From: Streptomyces asiaticus
GTDB taxonomy: Bacteria; Actinomycetota; Actinomycetes; Streptomycetales; Streptomycetaceae
NCBI RefSeq assembly: GCF_018138715.1
Contig: NZ_JAGSHX010000001.1
Location: forward strand, 372,001 to 436,000
Direction of reading: 5' to 3'
DNA length: 64,000 nt
Shown here: piece by piece, positions 8,117-17,106 of the stretch
How positions within the stretch are numbered: the stretch's first letter is position 1
Layout: each line of letters starts with the position of its first letter
Made by a program: the position numbers and the translations under genes
The notes under the pieces: generated by a model
What the model was told of the DNA's origin: nothing
Databases searched by the model: none
The model's input: the letters and a program-made list of their open reading frames with translations, nothing else

Positions 8117-9160
8117 TCATAAGGGAGCGCGGAGTGGCGGAGCGGTACTGGACCGGACCATGAGCCGGGTGGACAGCTCGGTCCGGATGGCCTCCGGCAC
8201 CTCGCCGGTCATCAGCCGCAGCAGCGTGCGCAGCGCCGCGCCCGCCATCTCCGACAGCGGCTGACGGACCGTCGTCAGCGCGGGCGTGATCCAGCGGGCC
8301 TGCGGCAGATCGTCGAAGCCCACGACACTGATGTCCCGCGGCACCCTCAGCCCCCGCCCCCTGACCGCCTGGTACACACCCGGCACCATCTGGTCGGAGC
8401 AGACGAAGACGGCCGTGGGCGGCTCGGGCAGAGCCAGCAGCTCACCCGTCCGGTGGCGCGCCCCGGCCTCGCTGATCTCGCCGTAGCGGACGTACGCCGA
8501 CGGCACCGGCAACCCGGCCGCCGCCATCGCCGAACGGTAACCGGCGACCCGGCCGCCGTCGCGCACCGCCCGCCCCGGACCGCCGAGCACCGCGATCCGG
8601 CGGTGGCCAAGACCGATGAGGTGCTCGGTGGCGGCCATCCCGCCCTGCCAGTTGGCGGCCGCCACGGACGGCACCCCGGGCGGCGGATCGCTCGCGGGGT
8701 CGATCAGCACAAACGGGATCCGCCGCTCGTCGAGCCAGGAGTACTGGGCGGGGGCGAGCTCGACGAGATGGAACAGCACACCGGAGCTGCCCCGGGCGTA
8801 CAGCTTCTCCGGCCAGCCGTACTCGAGCCGGCCGCCCCGACTTCGGGTGGCCGCGACCGAGACCACCACCTCGAGGCCCGCCTCGTGCGCGGCCTCCGCC
8901 GCGCCGTGCAGCACCGCCCCCGACCAGGCGCTGTCGAGTGAGTGCACCACCAGGTCGACGATCGCGGTCGGTCTGGGCGCCTCGCAGCGCGGCCTGCGGA
9001 TGTACCCCAGGCGGTCCAGCACCTCGGTGACCCGGCGGCGGGTCTCGGGGGCCACGTCCTCCCGGCCGTTGACCACCTTCGACGCGGTCGGCACCGACAC
9101 ACCCGCCTCACGGGCGACGACCGCCAGCGTGGGCCCCGTCGATCCCGAGGAACGAGCCAT
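8117..9160 (-). CDS. LacI-family sugar-responsive repressor
   Basis: 347 residues: an N-terminal LacI helix-turn-helix (residues about 10-55; AREAGVSVPTASKVVNGRED followed by ETRRRVTEVLDRLGY) and a periplasmic-binding-protein-like sensor domain. The sensor carries IPFVLIDP, GHRRIAVLGG and the C-terminal ISVVGFDDLP typical of the family. It probably represses nearby glycan genes and releases DNA on binding a sugar. Two sites with the LacI core AACCGGTT occur in the window: a perfect one at the GH127 promoter (14380-14393) and a related one upstream of this gene (9207-9218). The pairing is an inference from proximity and motif type. Confidence 0.9.
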   Translation of the reverse strand: MARSSGSTGPTLAVVAREAGVSVPTASKVVNGREDVAPETRRRVTEVLDRLGYIRRPRCEAPRPTAIVDLVVHSLDSAWSGAVLHGAAEAAHEAGLEVVVSVAATRSRGGRLEYGWPEKLYARGSSGVLFHLVELAPAQYSWLDERRIPFVLIDPASDPPPGVPSVAAANWQGGMAATEHLIGLGHRRIAVLGGPGRAVRDGGRVAGYRSAMAAAGLPVPSAYVRYGEISEAGARHRTGELLALPEPPTAVFVCSDQMVPGVYQAVRGRGLRVPRDISVVGFDDLPQARWITPALTTVRQPLSEMAGAALRTLLRLMTGEVPEAIRTELSTRLMVRSSTAPPLRAPL

Positions 9161-9206
9161 TGAGACTCCCTTCTCCGACCGCCCACGTGGAACCCCTGAC
9201 CGGGCA

Positions 9207-9218
9207 GCAACCGGTTAC
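9207..9218 (-). promoter_or_regulatory. Candidate LacI auto-operator
   Basis: GCAACCGGTTAC contains the 8-bp palindrome AACCGGTT, the same core as the site at 14380-14393. It lies 47 bp upstream of the lacI start. A -35-like TTGAGG (9238-9233 on the minus strand) and a TAACCG element overlapping the site suggest a promoter here, with a rather short 15-bp spacer. Autoregulation is the natural reading. Confidence 0.45.
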
Positions 9219-9378
9219 CAACCCTAAGGCCGCCTCAAGTCGCCGGGAAGACCCCGGTCGTCGAGGTGGCAGGCCCCCGACTCCTTGTCGCCGCCGCCCG
9301 CGACAAGGTTGCCCGCTTTTCACGCGGTCCCGGGAGCCGTCGACGCGTCGGCCACACGGACCCCCGCCCGCCCGCGGC

Positions 9379-10224
9379 TCAGCGGTCGATCCGCGCTCCG
9401 TGCGGGCCCGTGTCCGGCACCTCCCCGACCCGCGCCGCGGCCGGGTTGAGCACCCGGGTGAGAAAGGCGCGGGTACGGGGGTGGACCGGATCGGACACGA
9501 CCTGCTCCGGTCCGCCCTCCTCCACGATCACCCCGTCGTCCATGAACACGACCCGGTCGGCGACCTCCCGCGCGAAGCTCATCTCATGGGTGACGACCAG
9601 CATCGTCATCCCCTCGTCGGCCAGGGCGCGCATCACCGCGAGCACATCGCCGACCAGCTCCGGATCGAGCGCCGACGTCGGCTCGTCGAAGAGCATCAGC
9701 TCCGGGTCCATCGACAGCGCCCGGGCGATGGCCACCCGCTGCTGCTGCCCACCCGACAACTGCGCCGGATAGGCCGACTCCTTGTCGCTCAGGCCGACCC
9801 GCCGCAGGGTCTCCCGGCCGATCCGCGCCGCCTCCGCCTTGTCGCGGCGCAGCACCCGGCGCTGGGCGATGGTGAGGTTCTCCAGGGCCGTCAGATGCGG
9901 AAAGAGGTTGAACGCCTGGAACACCATGCCGATCCGCCGCCGCACTCGGTCAATGTCCACATCCGGGTCGGTGACCTCGGTCCCCGCCACGGTGACCGAG
10001 CCCGAGGTCGGCTCCTCCAGGAGGTTCACACAGCGCAGCAGCGTCGACTTGCCGGATCCGGACGGGCCGATGACACAGACCACCTCGCCCCGGCGGACGG
10101 TGAGATCGATGCCCTTGAGCACCTCCAGCTCATCGAAGGACTTGTGCAGACCCGCCACCCGGATGGCGATGCCGTCCGCCTCGCCGGTCCCCTTCGCCCC
10201 GGTCGTCTCCTTCACGCCCGTCAC
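9379..10224 (-). CDS. Polar amino-acid ABC transporter, ATP-binding subunit
   Basis: 281 residues of the GlnQ/HisP type that power uptake of polar amino acids. Walker [10 protein letters not shown], signature LSGGQQQR, Walker B LMLFDEP and switch histidine VVTHEM are intact. The GTG start at 10224 overlaps the permease stop codon by four bases (GTGA) and has a GAAGG upstream, so the two are translationally coupled. It is the last gene of a binding protein-permease-ATPase operon. Confidence 0.93.
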   Translation of the reverse strand: MTGVKETTGAKGTGEADGIAIRVAGLHKSFDELEVLKGIDLTVRRGEVVCVIGPSGSGKSTLLRCVNLLEEPTSGSVTVAGTEVTDPDVDIDRVRRRIGMVFQAFNLFPHLTALENLTIAQRRVLRRDKAEAARIGRETLRRVGLSDKESAYPAQLSGGQQQRVAIARALSMDPELMLFDEPTSALDPELVGDVLAVMRALADEGMTMLVVTHEMSFAREVADRVVFMDDGVIVEEGGPEQVVSDPVHPRTRAFLTRVLNPAAARVGEVPDTGPHGARIDR

Positions 10225-11006
10225 CTCGCCTTCGCCGCACGGGCCTCGAGCCGGCGCACCAGGTGGCCGAGCGGAACGGTGATGATCAGGTAGCACACCC
10301 CGGCGACCAGGATCGGGGTGAGGCTGCGGTGCTGATTCAGCGCGTCCCGGCCGAACTTGGACAGCTCGTACTGGTCCAGGGAGAGCCCCAGCAGATAGAC
10401 CAGGGAGGAGTCCTTGGTCAGCAGCACCAGTTCATTGGTGAGCGGCGGCAGGACGATCCGGAACGCCTGCGGGATGATGATCGAGGCCATCGCCCGGCTG
10501 TGGGACATGCCCAGCGAACGCGCCGCCTCCATCTGCCCCTTGGGCACCGCCTGGATGCCCGCGCGCATCGTCTCCGCGATATAGGCGGCGCCGACGAGCC
10601 CCAGCGCCAGCATGACCGTGACATACCGGTCCAGCGCCACCTGGAAGGCGAGCGGCACCCCGAAGCCCAGCGCGATGAACACCAGCAGTGCGGGCACCCC
10701 GCGGAAGAACTCGATGTAGGCCACCGCCAGCCAGCGGTACGGCGGCACCTGCGAGAGCCGCATCAGCGCCAGCACCACGCCGAGGACCAGGCCGAAGCCG
10801 AAGCCGAGCAGGGTGTAGACGACGGTGTTGACCAGGGCGGTGGTGATGATGTCGGGAAACAGGGACCGGGCGACCTCGGCGTCGAAGAACGCGCGCCGCA
10901 GTTCACCCCAGTCCGCGGCCAGGACGATGGCGAGTAGCAGGGCGATCAGCACGGCGTACTGCACCGCCCGTATCGCCCGCACCCGCTGCCGGCGGGTCAT
11001 TGCCAT
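10221..11006 (-). CDS. Polar amino-acid ABC transporter, permease subunit
   Basis: 261 residues of the HisM/GlnP permease family, with a long first membrane helix ([15 protein letters not shown]) and about five more. The cytoplasmic coupling loop reads [20 protein letters not shown], the EAA motif that docks with the ATPase. [17 protein letters not shown] is typical of the family. A single permease gene is present, so the channel would be a homodimer. It begins 41 bp after the binding-protein gene and overlaps the ATPase start by four bases. Confidence 0.93.
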   Translation of the reverse strand: MAMTRRQRVRAIRAVQYAVLIALLLAIVLAADWGELRRAFFDAEVARSLFPDIITTALVNTVVYTLLGFGFGLVLGVVLALMRLSQVPPYRWLAVAYIEFFRGVPALLVFIALGFGVPLAFQVALDRYVTVMLALGLVGAAYIAETMRAGIQAVPKGQMEAARSLGMSHSRAMASIIIPQAFRIVLPPLTNELVLLTKDSSLVYLLGLSLDQYELSKFGRDALNQHRSLTPILVAGVCYLIITVPLGHLVRRLEARAAKAR

Positions 11007-11047
11007 AAGTGTGCGGACTCCTCAGCTCCGATGGCCGTCAGCGGGCG

Positions 11048-11845
11048 TCACTTCTTGGGCGCGGTGCCGAACCACTTCTTGTAGATACGGTCGTAGGAGC
11101 CGTCCGCCCGGGCGTCCTTCAGCACCGTGTTGATCTTCTTACGCAGTGCGTCATTGCCGGTCCGCACGGCGATGCCGTAACTCTCGCCGGTGTCGAACTC
11201 GGCCGCCACCGCGGTGTCGGGGTTGTCCTTGACGTAGTCGTAGAGCACACCGTTGTCGTTGATGCCCGCGTCGGTCTGCCCGGTCTTGACGGCGGTCAGC
11301 AGCAGTGCGAGGTCCTCGAACTGGACCAGCTTCGCGCCCTTGGCATGCTTCTGGGCGTAAGCCTCACCGGTGGTCCCCTGCTGGACCGCGAGCTTCTTGC
11401 CCTTGAGGTCGGCGAGGGACGTGAACGGCTTGCCCTTGGCGGTGAGCAGCGCCTGGGTGGCCTCGAAATAGGGGGCGGAGAAGTCCAGGTTCTTCTCGCG
11501 CACCTCGGTGATGGTCATCCCGGCGGCGGCCACGTCGCACTGGTTGGTGTTGAGGTCCTCCCCGGACTGGATGCCCTCGAAGGGCGTGTCCACGATCTCC
11601 TGCTTCACATGGAGCGCGGAGGCCACGAGATCGACCACGTCCACATCGAAGCCCACGATCTTCTTGCCCTGCTTGGACTGGAAGGGCGGGTAGGGCAGAT
11701 GGGTGCAGGTCGTGAGCTTCCCGGAATTCACCAGGCTGATGTCCTTGCCGCCGGACCCCGACGACTTGGTGCTGGTGCACCCGGCCAGCAGGGCGGACAC
11801 GGCGGCGATGGCTATGACGGGCGGCAACGCGGAGCGAGCGGACAC
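11048..11845 (-). CDS. Polar amino-acid ABC transporter, substrate-binding lipoprotein
   Basis: 265 residues. A signal peptide ends in an LLAGC lipobox (Cys near residue 22), so the protein is tethered outside the membrane. The rest is an SBP_bac_3 fold: LTTCTHLPYPPFQ, KIVGFDVDVVDLVA, the GMTITEVREKNLDFSAPYF segment and the C-terminal DGSYDRIYKKWFG, as in glutamine, glutamate or basic amino-acid binders. The GTG start has GGAGG at ideal spacing. First gene of the three-gene transporter operon. Confidence 0.92.
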   Translation of the reverse strand: MSARSALPPVIAIAAVSALLAGCTSTKSSGSGGKDISLVNSGKLTTCTHLPYPPFQSKQGKKIVGFDVDVVDLVASALHVKQEIVDTPFEGIQSGEDLNTNQCDVAAAGMTITEVREKNLDFSAPYFEATQALLTAKGKPFTSLADLKGKKLAVQQGTTGEAYAQKHAKGAKLVQFEDLALLLTAVKTGQTDAGINDNGVLYDYVKDNPDTAVAAEFDTGESYGIAVRTGNDALRKKINTVLKDARADGSYDRIYKKWFGTAPKK

Positions 11846-11975
11846 GGCACCTCCGGGGGCAGGGTCGGCGAATGCCCACGGATCTCGTGATCAGTGAGTC
11901 GGGCCGCATCCTCCCACCGGAAGTGGCGCGGTGTCTTTACGCGTGCAATTGCGACCGGATAACGAAGAGGCGAGG

Positions 11976-12203
11976 TCAGCGCCGCCGGCGCCGCTTGCGG
12001 CGCTTGCTCCAGAACCAGCCGGCCGGCGGCTCGTCCGCCCGCCAGGGCTGGGGCTCGGGCGCGCCGCGCCGCCAGCGCGCGGTCAGCATCCGGGTGCGCG
12101 CGGCGGGCTCGGTGACCTCGGCGTCCCGTATGAAGTCCGCGTCGAGGACGACGTCGTCCCAGTCGTCGGCGTCGTCCCCTCGGGGTGTGGATCCGGTGCT
12201 CAC
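11976..12203 (-). CDS. Small conserved actinomycete protein
   Basis: 75 residues, very polar: an acidic N-terminus (DDADDWDDVVLDADFIRDA), then EPAARTRMLTARW, then a PPAGWFWSKRRKRRRRR tail. I recognise the type as a small uncharacterised protein common in Streptomyces; no catalytic motif is visible. The start is decided by the ribosome site: GGGAGG touches the GTG at 12209 but is five bases from the GTG at 12203, so 12203 is preferred. The basic tail could bind nucleic acid or membrane (speculative). Confidence 0.65.
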   Translation of the reverse strand: MSTGSTPRGDDADDWDDVVLDADFIRDAEVTEPAARTRMLTARWRRGAPEPQPWRADEPPAGWFWSKRRKRRRRR

Positions 12204-12345
12204 GGGCACCTCCCGTCGGCCGGTGCCGCTCGGGCACAGGAGCGTTTTCCTCGAGGGATGAACGCGTGGGGTGTCCGCCGAGTTCCGGCTGTCCAGGGTG
12301 TCCGGGCCCAGGTCGGCGGGGATCAGCTGGGCGGTGCCCGGACCG

Positions 12346-14322
12346 TCAGCCGGGCTGGTCCTGGACCGGGATCCACACCCGCATCGCGCCGGGCTCGCGG
12401 TTCGCCCACGCGTAGTACGGGATCGCGGTCACCGGGACCGGCTCGGGGGCCTTCGCGCCGCCCGTGGCCCCGCCGGGACCCGTACCGCCGCTCCGGTACG
12501 GCCACCAGCCGTCGCGCGCCGGGGCGTGGGGCAGGGCCAGGGCGGTGATCACGGTCACCCGGCCCAGCAGCTCCGGCCGGTGCTCGGGGATCAGCGCGGC
12601 ATCCGGGTCGAGGCTGATGTCGTCCAGCCGCAGCCCGGCGGGCTGATCGGGCTGCTCCAGGCAGTACACCAGCGGGCCGCGCTCGATCGCGGCACAGCCC
12701 CGCACCCCGTCGATCCGCGGATCGGGCCGGGTGAGCCGGGGGTCCAGGGGCAGGCTCAGCACGACCGTCGCACCGGGCCGCCAGCGCCGCCGCAGCCGCA
12801 GCCAGCCGTTCTCGGCCCGCTCGGCCACCGGCTCCCCGCCGATCGTCGCCTCGTACGTCCGCGCCCAGTGCGGGATGCGCAGCGACAGCGTCCAGTCCCG
12901 CTCCGGCGGGGCCGTGTCCACGACCACCGCGATCCGCCCCTCCCAGGGGTAGCCGGTCCCCACCCGCACCGCCCCGCCGCCCGCCTCGTACGAGCCGGAC
13001 GCGTACTGGTGCAGCTGGAGCCCCTCGGCGTCGCCGCTCGCCATGTAGTGCGGCAGCGAGGCCAGCAGCCGCATGACGTTGGGCGGGCAGCAGGCACACC
13101 GGAACCACGGCGTCCGGTGGGCGCTCCGGTCGCCGGTGGCGGCCTTACGGTTCTCATCGTCGTGGCGGACCCGCAGCGGGTTCACATAGAGCCAGCGCTC
13201 ACCGTCGATCGACACCCCCGACGCGAAGCCGTTGAACAGGGTGCGCTCCACCAGATCGCTGTAGCGGGCCTCACCGGTCAGCAGCGCCATCCGCCAGCCG
13301 AAGTGGATGGCGGCGATGGCCGCGCAGGTCTCGGCGTACGCCCGGTCCGGCGGCAGCTCGTACGCGTCCCCGAAGGACTCCAGCTCGTGCCGGGAGCCGA
13401 CCCCGCCGGTCAGATAGGTCTTTGTCGCGGCCATGTCCTCCCAGAGCCGCACCAGGGCGTCCCGCAGCCCCTCGTCGCCGGTCTCCGCCGCCACATCGGC
13501 GGCCCCGGCCAGGAGGTACAGCTGGCGCACCGCGTGCCCGGCGACCGCCGTCGCCTCCCGCACCGGGACGTGGTCCTGCCAGTAGGGCGCCCCGGGGCGG
13601 GGGCCGGGCGAGCCCTCCGGCGGGCCGTCGCCGAGGCTGCCCCGCCCGCGCCGGTTCACGAAGTACCCGGCCAGATCGAGATAGCGCCGTTCACCGGTCT
13701 CCCGGTACAGCTCGACCAGCGCGGTCTCGATCTCCGGATGTCCGCACACCGTCTCGTCCTTGCCGGGTCCGAACGTGGCGTCGATGAGATCGGCGTACCG
13801 CACCGCCGCATCGAGCAGCCCGTCCCGGCCGGTGGCCCGGTGGTGGGCGACCGCGGCCTGGAGGAGATGGCCCGCGCAGTAGAGCTCGTGCCCCCAGTGC
13901 GGATCCGCCCACCGCCGGGCGTCCGGGCCCAGTTGGTAGTACGTCTGGAGATAGCCGTCCTCGGCCTGGGCGGCCGCGACCAGCCCGGCCAGCCGTTCCA
14001 CCTGCCGGGACAGCTCCTCCTCGGCCGGTCCCTCGCCGCCGTCGGCCAGCTGCCAGGACGCCGCCTCCAGCCACTTGTGCACATCGGAGTCCTGGAACGG
14101 GAAGTCGCCCCGGAAGCCGGACTCCTCCGGCGCCGCTCCCGCGGCGGCCCGGAGGTTGGCGAGATTGCCCGCCCGCTCCAGCCGGTCCGGCCCCTGGGGA
14201 ACGCTCACTTCGGCGTTGACGCGGCGTCTGGCGGCCCAGAAGCCGCCGGTGATCCGCGCCGCGGTGGCCGGGCGGAGCGCGGTGCGCGCTTCCCGGGAGA
14301 GCCGGATCGGACCTGCGGACAT
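12346..14322 (-). CDS. GH127 beta-L-arabinofuranosidase, intracellular
   Basis: 658 residues of glycoside hydrolase family 127, which removes beta-L-arabinofuranose, for example from hydroxyproline-linked arabino-oligosaccharides of extensin. The residues known from Bifidobacterium HypBA1 can be matched: acid/base Glu315 (ESFG), zinc ligands Glu331 and Cys333 (ETC), nucleophile Cys411 and ligand Cys412 (CACCPPN). There is no signal peptide, so it acts on imported oligosaccharides. The ATG start follows a G-rich ribosome site. The upstream region carries a promoter with a perfect LacI-type operator, pointing to control by the LacI protein at 8117-9160. Confidence 0.9.
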   Translation of the reverse strand: MSAGPIRLSREARTALRPATAARITGGFWAARRRVNAEVSVPQGPDRLERAGNLANLRAAAGAAPEESGFRGDFPFQDSDVHKWLEAASWQLADGGEGPAEEELSRQVERLAGLVAAAQAEDGYLQTYYQLGPDARRWADPHWGHELYCAGHLLQAAVAHHRATGRDGLLDAAVRYADLIDATFGPGKDETVCGHPEIETALVELYRETGERRYLDLAGYFVNRRGRGSLGDGPPEGSPGPRPGAPYWQDHVPVREATAVAGHAVRQLYLLAGAADVAAETGDEGLRDALVRLWEDMAATKTYLTGGVGSRHELESFGDAYELPPDRAYAETCAAIAAIHFGWRMALLTGEARYSDLVERTLFNGFASGVSIDGERWLYVNPLRVRHDDENRKAATGDRSAHRTPWFRCACCPPNVMRLLASLPHYMASGDAEGLQLHQYASGSYEAGGGAVRVGTGYPWEGRIAVVVDTAPPERDWTLSLRIPHWARTYEATIGGEPVAERAENGWLRLRRRWRPGATVVLSLPLDPRLTRPDPRIDGVRGCAAIERGPLVYCLEQPDQPAGLRLDDISLDPDAALIPEHRPELLGRVTVITALALPHAPARDGWWPYRSGGTGPGGATGGAKAPEPVPVTAIPYYAWANREPGAMRVWIPVQDQPG

Positions 14323-14379
14323 CCGCCCACCCCTTACGCCGCGCCGCCGGCCATGCCCGTCTCCCGGTCACGCAGGAGG

Positions 14380-14429
14380 GGAAACCGGTTTCCGCCGTGA
14401 GCATATGGAGGCGTTCTTCCGGCCGACAA
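14380..14429 (-). promoter_or_regulatory. GH127 promoter with perfect LacI-type operator
   Basis: The 14-bp perfect palindrome GGAAACCGGTTTCC occupies 14380-14393, 58 bp upstream of the GH127 start. On the minus strand a -35-like TTGTCG (14429-14424) and a -10-like CATATG (14407-14402) are 16 bp apart, so transcription would begin near 14395, right at the operator. This is the classic layout of steric repression by a LacI protein. Confidence 0.65.
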
Positions 14430-14502
14430 GACCTTGCGCACACCATTCATCAACGTTCAACAACCGGAATCGGCGGGCGGGCGAGACGGCCGGGGCGGCG
14501 GC

Positions 14503-15588
14503 TTACGCCGAGGTCAGCGCCGTCCGCTCGGCCACATGCGCCACCACACAGGTGACGTTGTCGGGCCCGCCCGCGCGGTTGGCGAGGGCGACCAGCTCCC
14601 GTACGGCCCGGCCCGGATCGTCCTCCGAGGCGAGCACGCGCTGGATCTCCTCGGTGGGCACGACCCCCGTCAGCCCGTCCGAGCACAGCAGACAGCGGTC
14701 CCCGGCGCGGGCGTCCCGCAGGGCGAAGTCCGGTTCGAACGCCGAACCGCCGCCCACGGCGCGCAGCAGCAGCGCCCGCTGCGGGTGCGAGGCGGCCTCC
14801 TCAGGGGTGATCCGCCCCTCGTCGATCAGCGACTGGACCACCGTGTGGTCATGGGTGATCTGGAAGAGCTCACCGTCCCGCAGCAGATAGGCGCGCGAGT
14901 CGCCGATGTGGACCAGGCCGAGACGGGAGCCCGACCACACCATCGCGGTGAGCGTCGTGCCGACATCCCGCAGCGCGGGGTCGGAGGCGGCCAGCGCGGA
15001 GACCGACTCCCGGGCCCGGTGCGCCGCCTCTTCGAGAGCGCTGAGCAGCTCCCCGCCGGGGACGCCCGCGTCCAGCGGTTTCAGCGCCTCGATCGCCGCC
15101 TCGCCGGCGTGCCGTCCGCCCCCGAATCCGTCGGCCACGGCGAGCAGGCGCGGACCGGCGTAACCGGCGTCGTCATTGCTCTCCCGGACCGAGCCGGTGT
15201 CGGAGAGCGCGGCGTAGCGGATCCCCAGGGTGGTGTGGTCGGAAGACATCGTGGTGCCCTTCCCGGACAGATGGTCGACGAGGAAGGCGGCCAGGTCCCT
15301 CCGGGCGGCGGTGTCGGCCTCGACCCGCGCCCAGTACGCGCGCACCTCCCGCGCCGCCGCCTCCGGCGCCAGCTCGCACACCGCCCGGATGTCGGCCAGC
15401 GGCATGCCGAGCCGCCTCAGCCACGCCACCAGACGGGCCCGCTCCAGCTGGGCCGGATCGTAGAGGCGGTAGCCGGAGTACGGATCGACGCGGGCGGGCG
15501 GCAGCAGCCCGAGCTCGTCGTACAGGCGGAGCGCCTTGGGGGACAGCCGCGACGCCCTCGCGAACGCACCGATGGTCAGCAGCCCCAT
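14503..15588 (-). CDS. MerR regulator fused to a PP2C-type Ser/Thr phosphatase
   Basis: 361 residues in two parts. Residues 1-75 are a MerR-type winged helix (LLTIGAFARASRLSPKALRL, then YSGYRLYDPAQLERA), with a dimerisation helix to about 120. Residues about 130-355 are a complete PP2C metal-dependent phosphatase: SDTGSVRESNDD, ADGFGGGRHAGE, HIGDSRAYLLRDG, CSDGLTG and GGPDNVTCVV, which include the metal-binding aspartates. The ATG at 15588 has GAGGAGGG upstream. The fusion suggests that phosphatase activity and DNA binding are linked, through either a signal sensed by MerR or dephosphorylation of a DNA-bound partner (inference). Both halves are in one uninterrupted frame. Confidence 0.9.
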   Translation of the reverse strand: MGLLTIGAFARASRLSPKALRLYDELGLLPPARVDPYSGYRLYDPAQLERARLVAWLRRLGMPLADIRAVCELAPEAAAREVRAYWARVEADTAARRDLAAFLVDHLSGKGTTMSSDHTTLGIRYAALSDTGSVRESNDDAGYAGPRLLAVADGFGGGRHAGEAAIEALKPLDAGVPGGELLSALEEAAHRARESVSALAASDPALRDVGTTLTAMVWSGSRLGLVHIGDSRAYLLRDGELFQITHDHTVVQSLIDEGRITPEEAASHPQRALLLRAVGGGSAFEPDFALRDARAGDRCLLCSDGLTGVVPTEEIQRVLASEDDPGRAVRELVALANRAGGPDNVTCVVAHVAERTALTSA

Positions 15589-15924
15589 GCTCGCCCTCCT
15601 CGTCGCCGGGCACCTCGCCCGGCGACCACGATGCTCGGGCTTCCCCAAGGGGGAAGGTCAACTGGCGAAGTGGCGAAGTGGCGAAGGGACGATGGGTGCC
15701 GCCGGGCTCGCGATCAGTATCGCTCCTCCCGTACGACGAATTCCCGAAGCAAGCGAGCGTGTCCTGTCCGATAGCGACCTCTCATGACAATGAGTCGGTC
15801 ATATCCATACATCTTGCGTTCTTCGGGTATTCGCCATGCTTGCCCCGGGAATTGACGGGGTATCCGCGATTCTCGTGGCCTCACGAGGTCTCACGAGGCC
15901 TCATGAGAAGAGGGAGGTCCTCTC
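15589..15924. other. Intergenic region with repeats between MerR-PP2C and lectin genes
   Basis: 336 bp without a gene. It holds three perfect tandem copies of the 8-mer TGGCGAAG (15663-15686), an AT-rich stretch around 15780-15830 that may hold promoters, and an inverted repeat CTCGTG-GCCT-CACGAG (15872-15887) followed by two more CTCA-GAGG-like direct repeats up to 15907. The last group is immediately upstream of the lectin ribosome site and may be its operator. Confidence 0.5.
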
Positions 15925-16956
15925 ATGGTCGTTTCCACCACTCCCGGCACCGTCTGGGGCACCTGGATCAATCTCCAGGGCGGCATTCACTCCGAGCCCG
16001 CCCCGGTCACGTTCGCCGACGACCGGGTGCAGGTCTTCATCCGGGGCGGGTCGAACGTCCTGTGGAGCAGGGTGGAGGCCCGCGACGGCACTTGGGGGCC
16101 GTGGCAGCAGTACCCGGGCGTGTCCGTCGACGGCGTCCCGGCGCCGATCCGGGGCAAGGACGGCAAGGTCCGGGTCTTCTACCGCACCCCGAGCAACAAT
16201 CTGGAGGTCATCACCCAGACCTCCATCAACTCCGGGTACGGACCGCCCCAGACCCTGGTCACCGGCATCGGGGACGACCCGGCCGCGGCGCTCGGCGCCG
16301 ACGGCCGCATCTACGTGTTCTTCCCCGGCACCGACAACGCCCTGTGGTACATCCGCAATCAGGACCTTCAGTACGAGACCTACACCTCCGCGGCATCGCT
16401 CGGGGGTGCCATCTTCGCCACGCCTTCGCCCATTCTCGACGGGGGAGGGCGGCTGGTGGTGGCGGTCAAGGGCTCGGGCGAGACCCTGTACACCATCCAG
16501 CAGCAGATCGCGAACTCCACCGTCTGGGAGATGTTCTCGCAGAATGCCACCAATGTGACCAGCCGCCCGTCGGTGTGCCTGGACGCGGCGGGCCGGGTGC
16601 AGATCTTCTACCGGGGTTCCGACGGGTCCGTCCGGCGGGTCGGACAGAGCGATGACTACGACACGTTCGGCGCCCCCGTGAGCCTCGGTGCGCAGATCGT
16701 CTGGCGGCCCACCTGCGCCCTGGCCCAGGACGGCCGGATCAACGTGTTCATCAAGGCCACCGACAACGCCCTGTGGGTCGCCGTGCAGAACACGGAGAAC
16801 GGCACGGCGTACAGCGGCTTCCAGTCCCTGGGCGGGGTCGTCGGCTCCGCGGGCGTCGGCGTCCCCATCCTCAACGAGGAGAACCTGCTCTACGTCTTCA
16901 TCCAGGGCAGCGGAACCGCCAGGGACCTCTGGCTTCAGCGCCAGACCTTCGTCTGA
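15925..16956 (+). CDS. Seven-bladed PLL-type lectin-like beta-propeller
   Basis: 343 residues made of seven repeats of about 47 residues. Each has a strand such as VQVFIRG, VRVFYRT, IYVFFPG, VQIFYRG, INVFIKA or LYVFIQG, followed by a DNALW-like turn. This is the pattern of PLL/fucose-binding bacterial lectins (Photorhabdus type). There is no signal peptide or membrane segment, which is unusual for a lectin in a polysaccharide locus; export by another route or an intracellular role are both possible. ATG 15925 has GGGAGG seven bases upstream. Sugar specificity is unknown. Confidence 0.75.
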   Translation: MVVSTTPGTVWGTWINLQGGIHSEPAPVTFADDRVQVFIRGGSNVLWSRVEARDGTWGPWQQYPGVSVDGVPAPIRGKDGKVRVFYRTPSNNLEVITQTSINSGYGPPQTLVTGIGDDPAAALGADGRIYVFFPGTDNALWYIRNQDLQYETYTSAASLGGAIFATPSPILDGGGRLVVAVKGSGETLYTIQQQIANSTVWEMFSQNATNVTSRPSVCLDAAGRVQIFYRGSDGSVRRVGQSDDYDTFGAPVSLGAQIVWRPTCALAQDGRINVFIKATDNALWVAVQNTENGTAYSGFQSLGGVVGSAGVGVPILNEENLLYVFIQGSGTARDLWLQRQTFV

Positions 16957-17011
16957 TCCACCCCCCTCCCCCCACCACTCCATCGCGCGTCCTCCAGGGC
17001 TCCACGGTTTT

Positions 17012-17079
17012 CGAAACTTTCGCACCCTCTCCAGGGGCTGTCGAAAGTCATCAGAACCCTTAATCTCCGAACAAATTCG
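17012..17079 (+). promoter_or_regulatory. CGAA/TTCG inverted repeats upstream of the GH43 operon
   Basis: CGAAACTTTCG (17012-17022) is a perfect inverted repeat around one base. CGAA-CAAA-TTCG (17068-17079) is a second, looser one, and a half-site CGAAAGT lies at 17042. The first closely resembles CGAA-N-TTCG-type boxes reported for xylan/xylobiose repressors of Streptomyces. They lie 28-95 bp upstream of the GH43 start at 17107. The identity of the regulator is inferred from motif type only. Confidence 0.5.
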
Positions 17080-17106
17080 ATCACTTCGGATCGCAGGAGC
17101 CCTCTG

